From Acanthamoeba lenticulata (lineage: Eukaryota; Discosea; Longamoebia; Acanthamoebidae), in NCBI GenBank assembly GCA_002179805.1, contig NAVB01001736.1, forward strand, positions 1 to 16,940: 16,940 bases of DNA, in the 5' to 3' direction. Positions 16,926 through 16,940 of the stretch are shown here, one piece after another. Under the pieces are notes generated by a model. The model saw only the letters and a program-made list of their open reading frames with translations, was not told the DNA's origin and searched no databases. The position numbers and the translations under genes are program-made. The first letter of the stretch is position 1; each line of letters begins with the position of its first letter.

Positions 16926-16940
16926 ATATATATATACATA

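Larger units (their letters stand above)
16504..16940. other. AT-rich right end without a confident gene
   Basis: Base composition shifts sharply to AT-rich here, unlike the GC-rich rest of the window. It holds a C8 run (16510-16517), two direct repeats, a TGA/ATG microsatellite (about 16767-16784) and a TA run at the edge (16922-16936). The minus-strand frame from ATG 16593 (MFFEILCAFYGTNLLKIEME) looks coding-like but runs out of frame with the exon at 16503. No RNA gene was seen. Confidence 0.6.

Noticed and set aside
16504..16940. Transposon or CRISPR interpretation of the AT-rich repeats
   Set aside because: Only two imperfect direct copies, no terminal inverted repeats, no transposase or cas-like frame, and unit length and spacing do not fit a CRISPR array.

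Overview
The window looks like nuclear DNA of a free-living amoeba of the Acanthamoeba type. The reasons are high GC with GC-rich third codon positions, genes cut by many short GT-AG introns (about 55-150 nt), intergenic gaps of about 100-400 nt, and protein families such as an archaemetzincin, proteasome RPN1 and a CLU-type protein. Genus is an inference from style; no search was run. All gene models were built by hand from reading frame, splice signals and exon phase.

Layout, left to right: (1) a plus-strand protein kinase, 5' end outside the window, 4 exons, stop at 1919; (2) a minus-strand ankyrin-repeat protein, 2 exons, 2032-3307; (3) a minus-strand archaemetzincin (M54 zinc peptidase), 6 exons, 3460-5176; (4) a plus-strand NUDT19-like Nudix hydrolase, 7 exons, 5356-6928; (5) a minus-strand 26S proteasome subunit RPN1/PSMD2, 12 exons, 7080-10766; (6) a plus-strand CLU/eIF3-p135-type protein, about 16 exons, 11166-15543; (7) a tentative minus-strand gene of unknown function, 15648-16503; (8) an AT-rich tail with a pair of roughly 100-nt direct repeats.

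Apart from the tandem minus-strand pair (2) and (3), neighbouring genes alternate in direction. Convergent gaps are about 105-151 nt (1920-2031, 6929-7079, 15544-15647) and divergent promoter gaps are 179 nt (5177-5355) and 399 nt (10767-11165). Both divergent gaps hold perfect short palindromes.

The genes do not form one pathway. They cover signalling (kinase, ankyrin protein), proteolysis (archaemetzincin, proteasome base), nucleotide or CoA housekeeping (Nudix) and a CLU-type, possibly mRNA- or mitochondria-related protein. I see no CRISPR array, prophage, tRNA, rRNA or recognisable transposase. The points most worth a second look are the splicing features (a GTRCGY 5' splice-site bias, 21- and 24-nt microexons, G9-G11 tracts confined to introns), the repeated Tyr-Val units ahead of the kinase domain, and the unknown gene plus repeat pair at the right end.
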